Below, in pieces: positions 48,355 to 63,576 of a stretch of DNA of 64,000 bases. The notes under the pieces are model-generated. The model saw only the letters and a program-made list of their open reading frames with translations, did no database searches and was not told where the DNA came from. The translations under genes and the position numbers were made by a program. Origin of the DNA: Metridium senile. Lineage: Eukaryota; Cnidaria; Anthozoa; Actiniaria; Metridiidae. The stretch covers positions 4,719,465 through 4,783,464 of the forward strand of contig OX459101.1 in assembly GCA_949775045.1 (NCBI GenBank), given 5' to 3'. Within the stretch, counting starts at the first letter, position 1, and every line of letters starts with the position of its first letter.

Positions 48355-49961
48355 TTTAATTCACATTCTCAAAACTAGCAGTAGTCGCATGTCTCTTTGA
48401 GGGCTTATTTTTAACGGCGTCAATTATTCGCTACAGAATATCAATATTTGACTGCACACTCGATAATTCCATGATGCAACAAGATCTTCAAAAACACCAC
48501 AGGTATCCCGAAAACTGAATACACAGGGAGACAGTTGAAATACACAAATTTTGTATCAACCTACCTTTTCTATCCATGATTCCATATGATGTTTGATTAT
48601 TTGCAATTAAGAATGCCAAAGTATGGGTTCTAATCTTTAATAACGATTGATTGTTATCTAGAAGCTTCAAGATGAATCTTAAATGTAAAGCAATGTGTAT
48701 AACGAATATTATACTTTATTGTGATCTATTTCTAATCCAAAAAAAAAACCGCTTGTTGTAGTTGTTCAGTATTGTATTTATTAGGTGGGAATGTCTTACT
48801 GTGTTGATCAAGAAGTCAACTCTATTTAAAAAAACGCTTATTGCACGAATTTTATCATTGGAATTTCCTCGAAAATCATATATTTGCCTTTGTGTGACAC
48901 TCTCGCATCACTTGAGGTCAATGTGTGACAAGCCGAGCGATAAATATTTTTATTAAATATTTTTTTAAATATTTTTATAAATATTTTTGTCAAATATTAT
49001 TAATTAATTTTGTTACCGTGAGCGGTAGTTTTAACCTGTAATCCTTGCGTTACGTTGCGTTATGTGTACGTGACTCTATCATGTTACTAATCTGATAATG
49101 TTATTTATGTGTCAGTCCGTGTTTTACAAATCGCTGTAAAACACGGACTGAGTCCGTGTTTTACAACGATTTGTAAAACACGGACTCAGTAGTTCATATT
49201 ACTAATCTGATAATCTGATAATCAGTCCGTGTTTTACAAATCGTTGTAAAACACGGACTGAGTCCGTGTTTTACAACGATTTGTAAAACACGGACTCAGT
49301 CCAGTCCGTGTTTTCTGGGTCCAGTCCAGTCCGTTGTTTACAGGATGCCGTGGTGATGGTATTGTATAATGATGATCCATGATAATAGTGGCGATGATAA
49401 TAATGAGGATGATTATTATTACGATCATGATGATGGTAATATAATGATGATGATGATGAAGGTAATGACGATGATGATGATGACGATAGTGATGCTGATA
49501 ATAGTGGTTATGATGATGATCACTAATAATAATGGTGTTGTATAATGATGATCCATGCATGATAATGGTGGCGATGATAATAATGATCTTAGTGAAATAC
49601 TAGTGATTGCTTCATTGATTTATAAAGATGATCTTGATATTTTCTAGTAGCTAACCACCGTCAGATGACTATCCTTCTACTCGTCGTCTCCTCACTAACT
49701 ATCATCCTATTGGCTTTAACTATGTCGTTAGCAGCTTGCCTCGTTATCAAGACAAGAAAAGAAGAGATACATTGCCATCAGTGGGATAAGTCAACACTTT
49801 TGTTGGGCTAGAAATACTCAGCCTGTATGTTAGTTGTATCCAGTCGCTTTGCATAACCACCCTACCCCAGAAACTAACGTCTCTATCTCCACTCTGCGAG
49901 TTTATTGAACGACTTAAAAAACTACAACTTTATGTTTTGGGGCTATAGAATACCGAAGTGA
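42347..49961 (+). CDS. ZP gene 2: mucin-less ZP-domain type I membrane protein, 5 exons
   Basis: Exons: 42347-42418, 43986-44352, 44554-44782, 45730-46019, 49648-49961. Phases agree, giving 423 aa. Exon 1 is a signal peptide (VVFILTFELMVIPSV core). Exon 2 is ZP-N, from NALVKCEENRIVIEL to DLPFNCSYKKN, with an extra Cys in EDCIMYLN. Exon 3 (229 bp) starts GSFGNFTFKMDLY and exon 4 holds LHCMLMVCHS. RFKR (283-286) is the probable cleavage site. Exon 5 has a membrane helix (TILLLVVSSLTIILLALT). Nothing separates the signal peptide from ZP-N. The C-terminal tail after the helix runs into a dispersed repeat and stops at TGA 49959-49961 inside a fold-back element, so the natural tail may have been lost or replaced. 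Two acceptors three bases apart (49647, 49650) are possible for exon 5. Confidence 0.82.
42660..42965. repeat. Tandem repeat of about 60 bp in ZP gene 2 intron 1
   Basis: Five to six units containing 'ctctattccac', 'atagcaatttgattctattt' and 'catggataaagtgttt', decaying towards 43460. Confidence 0.75.
43550..43862. repeat. (ATC)n microsatellite upstream of the ZP gene 2 ZP-N exon
   Basis: About 310 bp of imperfect ATC/ATT repeats. Polyisoleucine and polymethionine frames are artefacts. Confidence 0.95.
44880..45000. repeat. Possible retroelement 3' tail fragment
   Basis: After a short GATA run comes 'gtgtttatttaggcctcttg', 'gtcgttggattacaggatg' and an AATAA-rich tail. It looks like the 3' end of a non-LTR element inserted in reverse, similar in style to 51598-51660 and 60660-60880. 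Class not determined. Confidence 0.35.
45016..45113. mobile_element. Near-perfect hairpin MITE (tagcctgagaaaacagacg)
   Basis: The arms tagcctgagaaaacagacg and cgtctgttttctcaggcta frame a 98-bp almost perfect palindrome containing 'gctcctcgtcccccc'. From memory, hairpins of the form 'agcctg(a/c)gaaaacagacg' are common in coral and anemone genomes, which supports the anthozoan assignment. Confidence 0.75.
45296..45570. repeat. ATT/ATC microsatellite in ZP gene 2 intron 3
   Basis: Imperfect trinucleotide and hexanucleotide repeat with no coding value. Confidence 0.85.
46028..46170. repeat. 'cttcgtcggagt' repeat family, copy d
   Basis: Carries 'gtaatgatataatgaaattt', 'gtaacatcgtaaaaaatgtt' and 'aacccttcgttggagt'. 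It starts nine bases into ZP gene 2 intron 4. Confidence 0.75.
46175..46356. repeat. GAT/GGT microsatellite
   Basis: Imperfect GATGAT repeat that joins the 5' end of the SINE. Confidence 0.9.
46357..46757 (+). mobile_element. tRNA-derived SINE, apparently full length
   Basis: The tRNA-like head has an A-box region (tgatgctctagtggtcag, 46363-46380) and a clear B box GGTTCGATTTCC (46409-46420). The body follows with 'ccttgggcaagacactttac' and 'gtcctccatatacacatt'. The tail has 'gtaaagcgctatgagc' and 'gcgctatataaattgaggca' before a T run. GATGTTGA on the left and again near 46764 may be a target duplication. The tail matches the four fragments in ZP gene 1 intron 4. It lies in ZP gene 2 intron 4. 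Confidence 0.85.
48005..48029. repeat. Poly-C run
   Basis: Homopolymer inside the centre of the large fold-back element. Confidence 0.8.
48290..48356. repeat. (TTTC)n microsatellite
   Basis: Nearly perfect tetranucleotide repeat inside the centre of the large fold-back element. Confidence 0.95.
49360..49600. repeat. ATG/ATA-rich imperfect microsatellite, partly duplicated
   Basis: The phrase 'ttgtataatgatgatccatg' occurs twice (about 49370 and 49539). No gene. Confidence 0.8.
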
Positions 49962-50440
49962 TGACGTCACAATTAAAAAAAAAAAAATATTTTCGTATTT
50001 AGACTACTTTCATCATAGAATGCTAGTCAAAATATAGGCTGCCCGAAAATTTGGGATCATTTGAGTGTGAAACGGCTGAGATATGACTTTTTGAACCGGT
50101 TAGAACCAGGCAAAAAAATAAGAGACTTTGTATGGAGAAAATTTTGCATTCAAAAAATCATATCTCAGCCGTTTCACACTCAAATGATCCCAAATTTTCG
50201 GGCAGCCTATTTTTTGACTAGCATTCTATGATGAAAATTATTTGAATAGGAAAAGCCAAAGTGTGACGTCACACTTCGGTATATAGCAAAATCAAGAGTT
50301 TATGAATCAATCCAGGTTAAAGTTGATGTATACGTAACTTAGGATGAAATTTTATCAGTCAGATTCAAAACGTCCTCCACGTTTGTGATTTCTTTTAAAA
50401 AATGCTCATGAATTCTTAATGTGTTATAGAGTAAGAGACT
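49843..50440. repeat. Dispersed repeat, second copy, split by a fold-back
   Basis: Matches 37740-38010 in blocks ('ctgcgagtttattgaacga', 'atcaagagtttatgaa', 'gtttgtgatttctttt'). The fold-back at 49950-50282 interrupts it. ZP gene 2's last codons fall within this repeat. Confidence 0.65.
49950..50282. mobile_element. Fold-back element (TIR ataccgaagtg)
   Basis: The ends ataccgaagtgatgacgtca and tgacgtcacacttcggtat are inverted. The long inner arms include 'aggctgcccgaaaatttggg' and 'tgagtgtgaaacggctgag' with their complements. The ZP gene 2 stop codon lies inside its left end. Confidence 0.82.
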
Positions 50441-50925
50441 TTAGTTTGGCGGGAAGTGTAGTTATGGAAACGATGCTAACAGTGATCAAATTGAATATAT
50501 GTAAATGAAGATATAGAAAACAGCGCGCGTGCCGTGTGCAGTTATAAAGCACACGCGGGGTTGTTAAGAGAAACACGACGCGAACCCTCAAGTGCTTTAT
50601 AAGTGCATACAGCACAGATTGGAAGTTTTCTATTTCTTTTATAACTGAAATAATACAAATTGACATATTTCATCAATATGTGACAAATGTGTGCTGTCAT
50701 CAAGCACGCGTCCTAGCCAATCAGAATGCGTGAATTCAAATAGTTATTTTATAATGCATTGTGAACTTAATTGATAATTCGACTTTAATTGTCAGGTTTC
50801 CAAATTGATTAAAAGTGACTTTCGTTTATGCACAGGTCGTATTGATTACACACCGACCCAGGCTCGTTTTGGTAGGTGTTCTGTTTATAACTCACGTCTT
50901 GTATACATGTATATTAGGGTCGAAC
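50440..50925. other. Intergenic; nothing recognised
   Basis: AT-rich with a short GC patch near 50520-50590 ('gcgcgcgtgccgtgtgc'). No supported gene. Confidence 0.4.
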
Positions 50926-51075
50926 CTAGCCTCCTCCGCAGGTATCTCTTATATCTCTTTTTATCGGGATTCCTGTGGTGAGGAAAAAAAACGAGCGGGG
51001 GAGAGCTTCCCTCACTCTCGGCCCCAATCTTCCTTCTCTCGGAAATCCCAAAGGAGTAGCCTGCGGAGGAGGCTA
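50926..51075. mobile_element. Short-TIR element (tagcctcctccgcagg)
   Basis: The ends tagcctcctccgcagg and cctgcggaggaggcta are perfect inverted repeats. The body contains 'tctctttttatcgggattcc' and 'ctcggccccaatcttccttc'. The frame across it is not a gene. Confidence 0.7.
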
Positions 51076-51519
51076 TGTCGAACCAATTGGTCTTTGAGGG
51101 TATGTGGGAGATTTCTCCCTGGAAGTATTGTTTTTCTCACTAACAGCCAAGATCTAAGTTCCATGACTTGTTTTTCAAGAACTGACCATGCGCGGATTTG
51201 TTGCTTCCAACCCTCCCCCTTAAAAGTCAAATGGCTCACCACTTATGCTACTGAAAAGGGCGCATCCAAGATTATTTTCAGGGGGCCGGGTGCACCACCT
51301 TCATGGGTAGATATACCATCGTGTAATTTAGAAACTGTCCAGGCTTGAATTGGAAAAGTATTGAGATGAAAGGGTGTTCCTGCCCTAGATCCGCCTCTTG
51401 CTAGTATTATATGGAATTGTAAAAGTATTGCAACAATTATTTTGGTCGATTCATGTTTTTAATGGTATTTTTAATAATTAAGTTTATACGATAGTTGAAC
51501 TGCATATTGACATTGCTAT

Positions 51520-51880
51520 CATCATTACATCTATCACGAAAACATCATCATTATGATCTCACTATCATTATGATCACCACATCATATATACATATACATA
51601 TACTTTATTGAAATCTCCCCGTAGGGCTTTTCGGAATCAATTTACAATTTGAAAAAATAAAAATATAAAAATCATTATCTTAATCACAATCATTATCATC
51701 AAAATCTTAATAATCATCATTATCTTATCACAATCGTCATCATTATCATTATGAAAATCATCGTCGTATCGTTGTCAAAATCATTATCAATATGATCGTC
51801 ATCATAATCATCGTCATATCATTATCAAAATTACTATCACTATGATCGTTATCATCATCGTAATCAAAATTGATGCCTTT
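51520..51880. repeat. ATC/ATT microsatellite with embedded retroelement-like tail
   Basis: Imperfect ATC repeats enclose 51598-51660 ('actttattgaaatctccccg', 'tagggcttttcgg', A-rich end). On the minus strand this fragment supplies an AATAAA at 51603-51608 that could serve as the poly(A) signal of ZP gene 3. Confidence 0.5.
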
Positions 51881-51967
51881 GCAACTTATATATTGAAATT
51901 GCCGCTTATATTACGCGACAAAATTGCCTGTGTACTAAGTGGACATTTAGGAGTGGTGACTATAGCC

Positions 51968-52120
51968 TGCAAAACAGTTGTTCTTGTGGAGATTTGGGGT
52001 TCCTGTGTTATCTAGGTACACGCGAAAAACATGGAGTCTAGACAAAAAAGGAAAAGTTACAACACAGGAACCCCAAAACCCGATGTTCCCCAAAAACACC
52101 ACAAGAACGCCTGTTTTGCA
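51968..52120. mobile_element. Fold-back element (tgcaaaacag)
   Basis: The arms 'tgcaaaacagttgttcttgt' with 'ggggttcctgtgtt' and their complements. A degenerate relative may occur at about 62250-62325 ('aggaaccccgaacacc'). Confidence 0.75.
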
Positions 52121-52158
52121 GTTCACTTTGGCTGCAAATGTGATATTTTGCGGTGGTG

Positions 52159-58335
<6,177 letters not shown>

Positions 58336-58799
58336 TTTAACTCTTTTGAAGCTCCAGTTAGCTTGGAAAACTTCACTGCAACTTAAGTCTAAAGCTATAT
58401 GAACTATTTCACATGGACTGGAGATAAACTGTCTTTTATGTTACACCGTGAAAACTAAATTAGTCCTGAATGCAATGTGAGCTGAGTCCAGATATAGGAT
58501 TCTTGTAGCTTTTTGTTGAAATTCTTCCGCGCATATCGTTTTATAGATCGAAAGTGACGTCATTGTTTTTTGAGTATTCTCATTGGTGAAAAGCTTTATC
58601 GCAAGCGTTTGAAGATTATTGTTGAAGGTTTTTTTAGAATCAATATTTGTAAATAATTTTTCAAAACACTGATATATATTTGGAGAAGCTTAATTTTCAA
58701 ATTAAAAATAAAACTGTTATTTATGTTAGTGACGTTTCAGCCACGGAATTTATTCCTTTTAATTGAACATTTAGTAATAGCTATTCTTTTTATCAGATT
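58336..58799. other. Upstream region of ZP gene 3
   Basis: No repeat family and no gene seen. It presumably holds the ZP gene 3 promoter; I see no clear core motif. Confidence 0.4.
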
Positions 58800-59340
58800 T
58801 TACCTTAAATGTTGCAGTCGACACTAGTTATCGTACAGTTTTCCTCGATTCCAGTACCCAGAAAAACTGATATGGCCAACGTGTATACTAGCACCTGTAG
58901 TTATCATACAATTTTACTGCAATTATTTCCTTAGAAACACCGACACATTCCATCTAGTTTAATCGCTAGTTATCGTACATTTTTACTGCAATTATTTCCT
59001 TAGAAACATGCACCGACACAGTCCATCTAGTTTAATCGCTAGTTATCGTACATTTTTACTGCAATTATTTCCTTAGAAACACTGACGCATTCTACACTAG
59101 TTATCGTACATTTTTACTCCAATTGTTTCCTTATAAACACCCACACAGTCCACACTAGCTAGTTTAACCACTAGTTATTGTATATACATTTTTATTCCAA
59201 TTACTTCATGAGAAGTACAAACTAGTTTAACCGCTAGGTATCGCACATTTTTAATCCAATTGTTTCCTTAGAAACACTGACGTAGTCTACACTAGTTTGA
59301 CCGGTATAGTTATCGTACAGTTTTTACTCCAATTGGCGGT
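58800..59340. repeat. 'cactagtttaacc' minisatellite upstream of ZP gene 3
   Basis: About six units with 'ttatcgtacatttttactgc', 'aattatttccttagaaacac' and 'ctagtttaatcgctag'. It continues in a degraded form at 59640-59790. Confidence 0.8.
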
Positions 59341-59344
59341 TTCC

Positions 59345-59587
59345 TTAGAAGCTGACACTGACGCAGTTTGCATTAGCATGAATGCTAAAAATAGCTCCAA
59401 GACTCGGATAAACATTGTGTTCAGTTTTACCGTGTTGAGCAATATATGAACTGATCTTATCATTTCCTGCTGGATTTAGAATAACAACGTGATTAAACAA
59501 AGATTTGCTTCGATCGGCATTGAAAATAGCCTGCTGAAAGTTAGATAAAAGTTTATTTGTCCGAGCTAGTAAGGGCTTTGTCTCCAT
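59345..59587 (-). CDS. Unidentified 80-codon open frame
   Basis: Minus-strand frame METKPLLARTNKLLSNFQQA... with a fairly balanced composition, lying between minisatellite blocks. A GTAAAA donor-like site follows TATTGCTCAACACG. I recognise no family and see no partner exon. It may be a chance frame or a transposon remnant. Confidence 0.15.
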   Translation of the reverse strand: METKPLLARTNKLLSNFQQAIFNADRSKSLFNHVVILNPAGNDKISSYIAQHGKTEHNVYPSLGAIFSIHANANCVSVSF

Positions 59588-59799
59588 TTTGTGACATCAT
59601 TCATGCGCTGCGTTATTGCTCTAGCTTTTGTATATTGGTACTCCAATTGTTTCCATAGAAACATCGGACGCCGAGATCCAACACTAGTTAGTTTAACCGT
59701 TAATTATTGTACATTTTAACTTATGCTCTTTCAGACAAAAACACCAATCCAGTCCACACTAGTTTAACTTCTAATTATCATATATTTTTACAATAACAA

Positions 59800-61450
59800 T
59801 TTGAAGTCGCCCTTTGAGCGCTCCGATACGGCATATGATATGTCTTTGTATGCATGAGGGGGCGGAAGGGGGAGGGGGAGATAGATATTGCCAGCAGTAA
59901 CCGGTCTGCTCGGTTTCCCACCCCCAATTCAAGTGTTGTGCGATTTGTTTTAAATAGGCCAAGCCATTTTTTTTGCCGTATTTGAAGAAGCACGATAGTT
60001 TTGTAATGATTGACAGTTTGCTCGATATGTTTTGAGGAATTTTGGGGGGTTAGGTTTACGGATTTAAGGGATTCTGAAGGGTTTAAACCAATATGAAACT
60101 GATATCAAATTGTCTGTCACGATAGTGCCCATACCGTTCCAATGATAAGCTATGTTTACTGTAGTATTAGCATTGTTTGTATCAACGAAGTTAATTACAT
60201 GAACTGTGCGAAATCTGTAAACACTCGTTCGTAAACAATGTCACGAACTGTTAAAATTCAATAAACCTTGTGATTTTACGGACCATTTGTCAGTGGGGCG
60301 ACCATTAAAATATCTTTTTCATAGTTTTTTTTTGTAGAGTATTTCTAGATTTGTTCAGTGGTCACATGTATACGATTTTAGTCGTATTTGTTACAGTAAA
60401 CTAAACTAAATATTCGAAATAATAACGCCAATCAACTCATTTGGGCTTATATATAAGTACTTCAATCTGATTTTTTTTGGACTCTTTTAGGGCAGTTTCC
60501 TTTGCGGATATTTTTAGAGTAAAAATCAGCCTTTCTTTCTATTAACCCCAGTAATGTCAGTTGAGGTTTCTAGTCGGAAATGCGTGTACATGGTTAATGT
60601 TTTCAATCTGAATTGACTGTATATTTGTGAAGTCCCCCTCAGCAACATCGAGGTTTCCAATCTGAAATGTTGTTTTTTTTTCAACAATTTTATTGAGTAA
60701 TAACTACAGTCCCATGCAAGGCGTCTCCCGCATTAAATAATACATAAAAAATAACAGAAAATTACATGTAATGTGAAAAGATAATTATTGTTAAATAGAA
60801 CTAGCTAAATTAATGAATAAAAATAAATCTAATTAAATCATCTGTGACAAGGACACTGGCGAACCAGTGGCCAAGTTTGTACATTTGTGGAAGCTAATAG
60901 ACATTTATTTGTGGAAAAAAAAGTTTGAGAAAGTGCCTGCTAACTCAGTTTTGAAAAGATATTTTGGTTTTGTGAAAAGACAAATCTCTCCTACAATTTT
61001 AAACAATCATGTATATTGTAGTATGATTCTATGACGTTCAACATTATTTGATTATTGGGTGTGAAGAAGATTGGATTATTAGAATTTTGTTGTAAATCTA
61101 TAAGCAAATACCTCTGTCCGATACTTTAATTAATTTTAATCAAGTAATTTAAAAATTATTTCTGGAACGTTCGATCCGTAGTTTGCATAAGGAGATCACT
61201 TACTATTAAGAATTGTTTTTCAGTATAGAATCCTCGCTTTTGACGACTGATTCCAACTGACAAACCCACTGTTTTCCTCGGATCTTTATTCCCCTTTGAA
61301 CGTTATTATAGTCAATATTTAGCTATCGTTTATCCAGTGAAACCCTTGCTATATCGAACATAGAGCCATTTCCCTAGGAACTTTATTATAGCCAATTACT
61401 TCTCAAACCCTCGCTAATTTGAACACGAACACATTTCACTTGGAACTTTA
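59800..61450. other. Intergenic; mostly featureless
   Basis: AT-rich. A poly-T run at about 60671 followed by 'caacaattttattgagtaat' looks like the reverse-oriented 3' tail of a retroelement to about 60880. No gene is supported. Confidence 0.4.
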
Positions 61451-61453
61451 TTA

Positions 61454-61541
61454 TACAGTGGTACCTCTATTCAGCGGCCAACCTCTTTTAAGCGGCCACT
61501 AGCCTCGAGGGTGACCGCTTAACAGAGGTACATGCACTGTA
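61454..61541. mobile_element. Tiny pogo/Tigger-like MITE (TA/cagtggtacctct)
   Basis: The ends tacagtggtacctct and agaggtacatgcactgta are inverted and flanked by TA. The inner arms are 'agcggcca' and 'tgaccgctt'. The TIR style CAGTGG(T)ACCTCT with a TA target fits the pogo/Tigger group; this is an inference from the termini. Confidence 0.6.
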
Positions 61542-62300
61542 GTCAATTTCTAGCGTTTATCTCACTGAACCCTCGCTATATTGTACATAACCCCATTTCC
61601 CGGGGCCCATTTCCCTCACTTAGATTCTAGTCAATTACTATCGTTTATTTCAAACCCTCGCTATATATCGAGCACAAATTAAACCCATTTCACTTGGAAC
61701 TTTTATTATGTTCAACTAATATGGTTTATCTCAAATTCTTGACTGTAAGGAAACGAGTTCGATGGAGTAAAATTTTGTCAGCGAACAGTGTCTCTTGATT
61801 GGATCACTCCTCTCCTTATTCCAAACCGTAGTGGTTTCCTCGTAGTTTTGCAGTCCCACCCTTGCCCTGATATACCGAACACAAATCTATTTTTCTTAAG
61901 GTACGGTAATACGAGCAACAAAAACGTACAACTCGTCTCGCAGCATTGCTGCGAAACAGGTTGAAAAGCGATGTTTCGAGTTTTACACCCACGAACACAA
62001 CTTGTCATGCAACAAATCTCTTTGCTCCGCTTGATTTTTCTTTCTTTTTTTTTCTCCCGTATTCAACATTGTACGATATTTTTTAGGAAGACTTCTGGGA
62101 AAAATTGGGGTTTTAGGTGTATTTAAAAAGGGAAGTTACGGCACAAATCGCTTCAATATCAACGTATCAATGTATGTGTAGTTTTGAGTTATTTATAAGG
62201 TGGAAAGTTGCTATTTGTTATAAGTTAAAAGTCAAGAGCCTGGGCTGCCTGTGTTCTGTTAAACAGATAACAAAGGAACCCCGAACACCGATAAACTCCA
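61542..62300. other. Intergenic upstream of Smoothened; nothing certain
   Basis: Repeated phrases 'ccctcgctat' and 'cccatttc' in 61560-61700 suggest a decayed tandem repeat. Minus-strand frames at 61778-62008 lack support. Confidence 0.35.
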
Positions 62301-62311
62301 CAAGAACCCTA

Positions 62312-62318
62312 TATAAAA
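62312..62318 (+). promoter_or_regulatory. TATAAAA upstream of Smoothened
   Basis: A TATA-like heptamer 184 bp before the start codon, with GACGTCA at 62326-62332. The segment resembles part of the fold-back at 51968-52120, so the match may be accidental. Confidence 0.25.
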
Positions 62319-62501
62319 CCGCAAAGACGTCATAAATCTCAAGAGGAATTGATGACAGATTACGATAGTGAAGACGCGATCGAGTTTCTTTAGTTAATGA
62401 TTAAACGACTTATATACCGATAAACAACTTTAAAGTATCATATTCCAATGGTATTTTCTGTCCTAGAGAGTAGCCAAATATTTGCTAGATAAGGCCATAC
62501 G

Positions 62502-62921
62502 ATGGATAATATTTTACCAATATATTGGCTATTAACATTTACCAATACTTTAATAATATCTGCAGCTCTTTTGAACACAACTTGCGAGCCTATTGTCACC
62601 GAAAATCGTAAATGTCTCGGTGAAGTCTTGTCCTATCGTTTTACCTCAACTCACTTCGCCAAGGATTCAAACAGCCAGAAAGAAATCCACAAGAATTTGA
62701 AGCTCTGGGAAGGGTTGAAATTTCTGCCAAAGTGTTGGTCTGTTCTACAGCCTCTGTTATGTCAAGTCTATGTCCCAAAGTGTGAGAATTCAACTGTTGT
62801 TCCACCGTGTCGGGAGCAGTGTTTAGCAACTCGTAAGCCATGTTCTGTCGTCGAACGGTACAAAGAATGGCCGGAGTTCTTGAAGTGTGAGAGGTTCCCG
62901 GAGAAAACGTGTAATGGAACG
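62502..62921 (+). CDS. SMO: Smoothened, first coding exon (signal peptide and cysteine-rich domain)
   Basis: 140 codons, ending at ACG/GTAAGC in phase 0. The start gives a signal peptide (WLLTFTNTLIISAALL). A Frizzled-type CRD follows: CEPIVTENRKCLGEVLSYRF, LWEGLKFLPKCWSVLQPLLC, VYVPKCENSTVVPPCREQC, LATRKPCSVVERYKEWPEFL, KCERFPEKTC. The run SQKEIHKNLKLWEGL...PKCWSVLQPLLC and ATRKPC.VVER...WP.FL.C matches Smoothened (human SMO has SQEEAH, RCWAVIQPLLC and ATRGPCAIVER) rather than ordinary Frizzled proteins. Smoothened is the seven-helix Hedgehog signal transducer. The remaining CRD end, linker and seven helices must lie to the right; no second exon is seen before 64000. Confidence 0.88.
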
Positions 62922-63506
62922 GTAAGCTTTGTTACAAACATTTCTAAAACATTGTTTCTTAAATTGAATAATTTATTTTTGGTTGGTTTAAATATTTCTA
63001 ACTTTTATTTATTACTTTGTTAGTAATGTCAGTTTTCATTGATTACCTTAATTTGCCATGACGATAATAGAACAACAACCCTAACGCTACTCTAGCTATT
63101 CAACTGACTATTTACCGATTCAAATTACTATATTTACTGAATACTCCACCAAAGAATATTCCTTTAAGTATTGCAAGAAATCTTAAAGACTGACATGTTT
63201 ATTTCAATTTTTTACCAAAATCACTTTTCAAAACTATATTTCACACTATATATTTTCTCCGGGATTTTCTACACTTGATAATTTATATTCATACTAGTAC
63301 TATTTTTATTAATGAATTACTTCTGATTCGCCGTTATGAAATAACGTATAATGTAAGCAATTATAGAAGCCCAAACAAAATTTCGGGACTTCAAAAACAG
63401 CACACAAAAACCAAGGACAATCCCACAACAGCAACAACAAAATATATAAGAAATATATCAAAGACCATCAAATATATAAAACAAATTTGGCGTTAAACTG
63501 ACTTAC
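62922..63506 (+). other. Smoothened intron 1 segment; nothing recognised
   Basis: AT-rich with no acceptor followed by a Smoothened-like frame and no recognisable repeat. Confidence 0.45.
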
Positions 63507-63576
63507 GTTTGGAGCAGCCTGCGAATAACCAAAAAACCGCAAAGCAAAGAAAAGGCACCGTATAAACCGCCATCAT
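63507..63576 (-). CDS. Possible antisense signal-peptide exon within Smoothened intron 1
   Basis: On the minus strand ATGATGGCGG opens MMAVYTVPFLCFAVFWLFAG followed by CSK, a good signal peptide or membrane anchor, and ends at AAAC/GTAAGT, a consensus donor, in phase 1. No following exon is found before 62922, and the phase does not fit ZP gene 3. If real, the gene would run antisense to Smoothened. It could be chance. Confidence 0.3.

Larger units (their letters stand above)
46873..49358. mobile_element. 2.47-kb fold-back element with about 700-bp arms and perfect 9-bp target duplication
   Basis: The element spans 46882-49349, starting ggcatcctgtaaaccacgg and ending with the inverted form. 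GTGGTGATG flanks it exactly on both sides (46873-46881, 49350-49358). Arms of about 700 bp (46882-47584 and about 48645-49349) are near-perfect inverted repeats, so a 64-residue frame appears identically on opposite strands (47275-47469 and 48762-48956). The arm tips contain 'cacggactcagtccgtg' palindromes and 'ttttacaaatcgttgtaaaa'. The centre (47585-48644) has no transposase, only AT-rich sequence, a poly-C run and (TTTC)n. A 9-bp duplication with long inverted repeats fits a non-autonomous MULE/foldback-type element. It is inserted in ZP gene 2 intron 4. Confidence 0.9.

Noticed and set aside
47275..48956. Identical 64-residue frames on opposite strands as a duplicated gene
   Set aside because: They lie at mirrored positions in the arms of the large fold-back element and have no domain or splice support; identity comes from the inverted repeat.
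50815..51348. 177-codon open frame
   Set aside because: It crosses the short-TIR element at 50926-51075, uses mixed repeat sequence and shows no recognisable protein character.
61778..62008. Cys-containing minus-strand frame as a possible exon
   Set aside because: No consensus splice sites on both sides and no family resemblance.
62502..62921. Frizzled receptor
   Set aside because: The CRD has the Smoothened-type run PKCWSVLQPLLC...ATRKPCSVVER rather than the Frizzled YNxTxxPN and related motifs.
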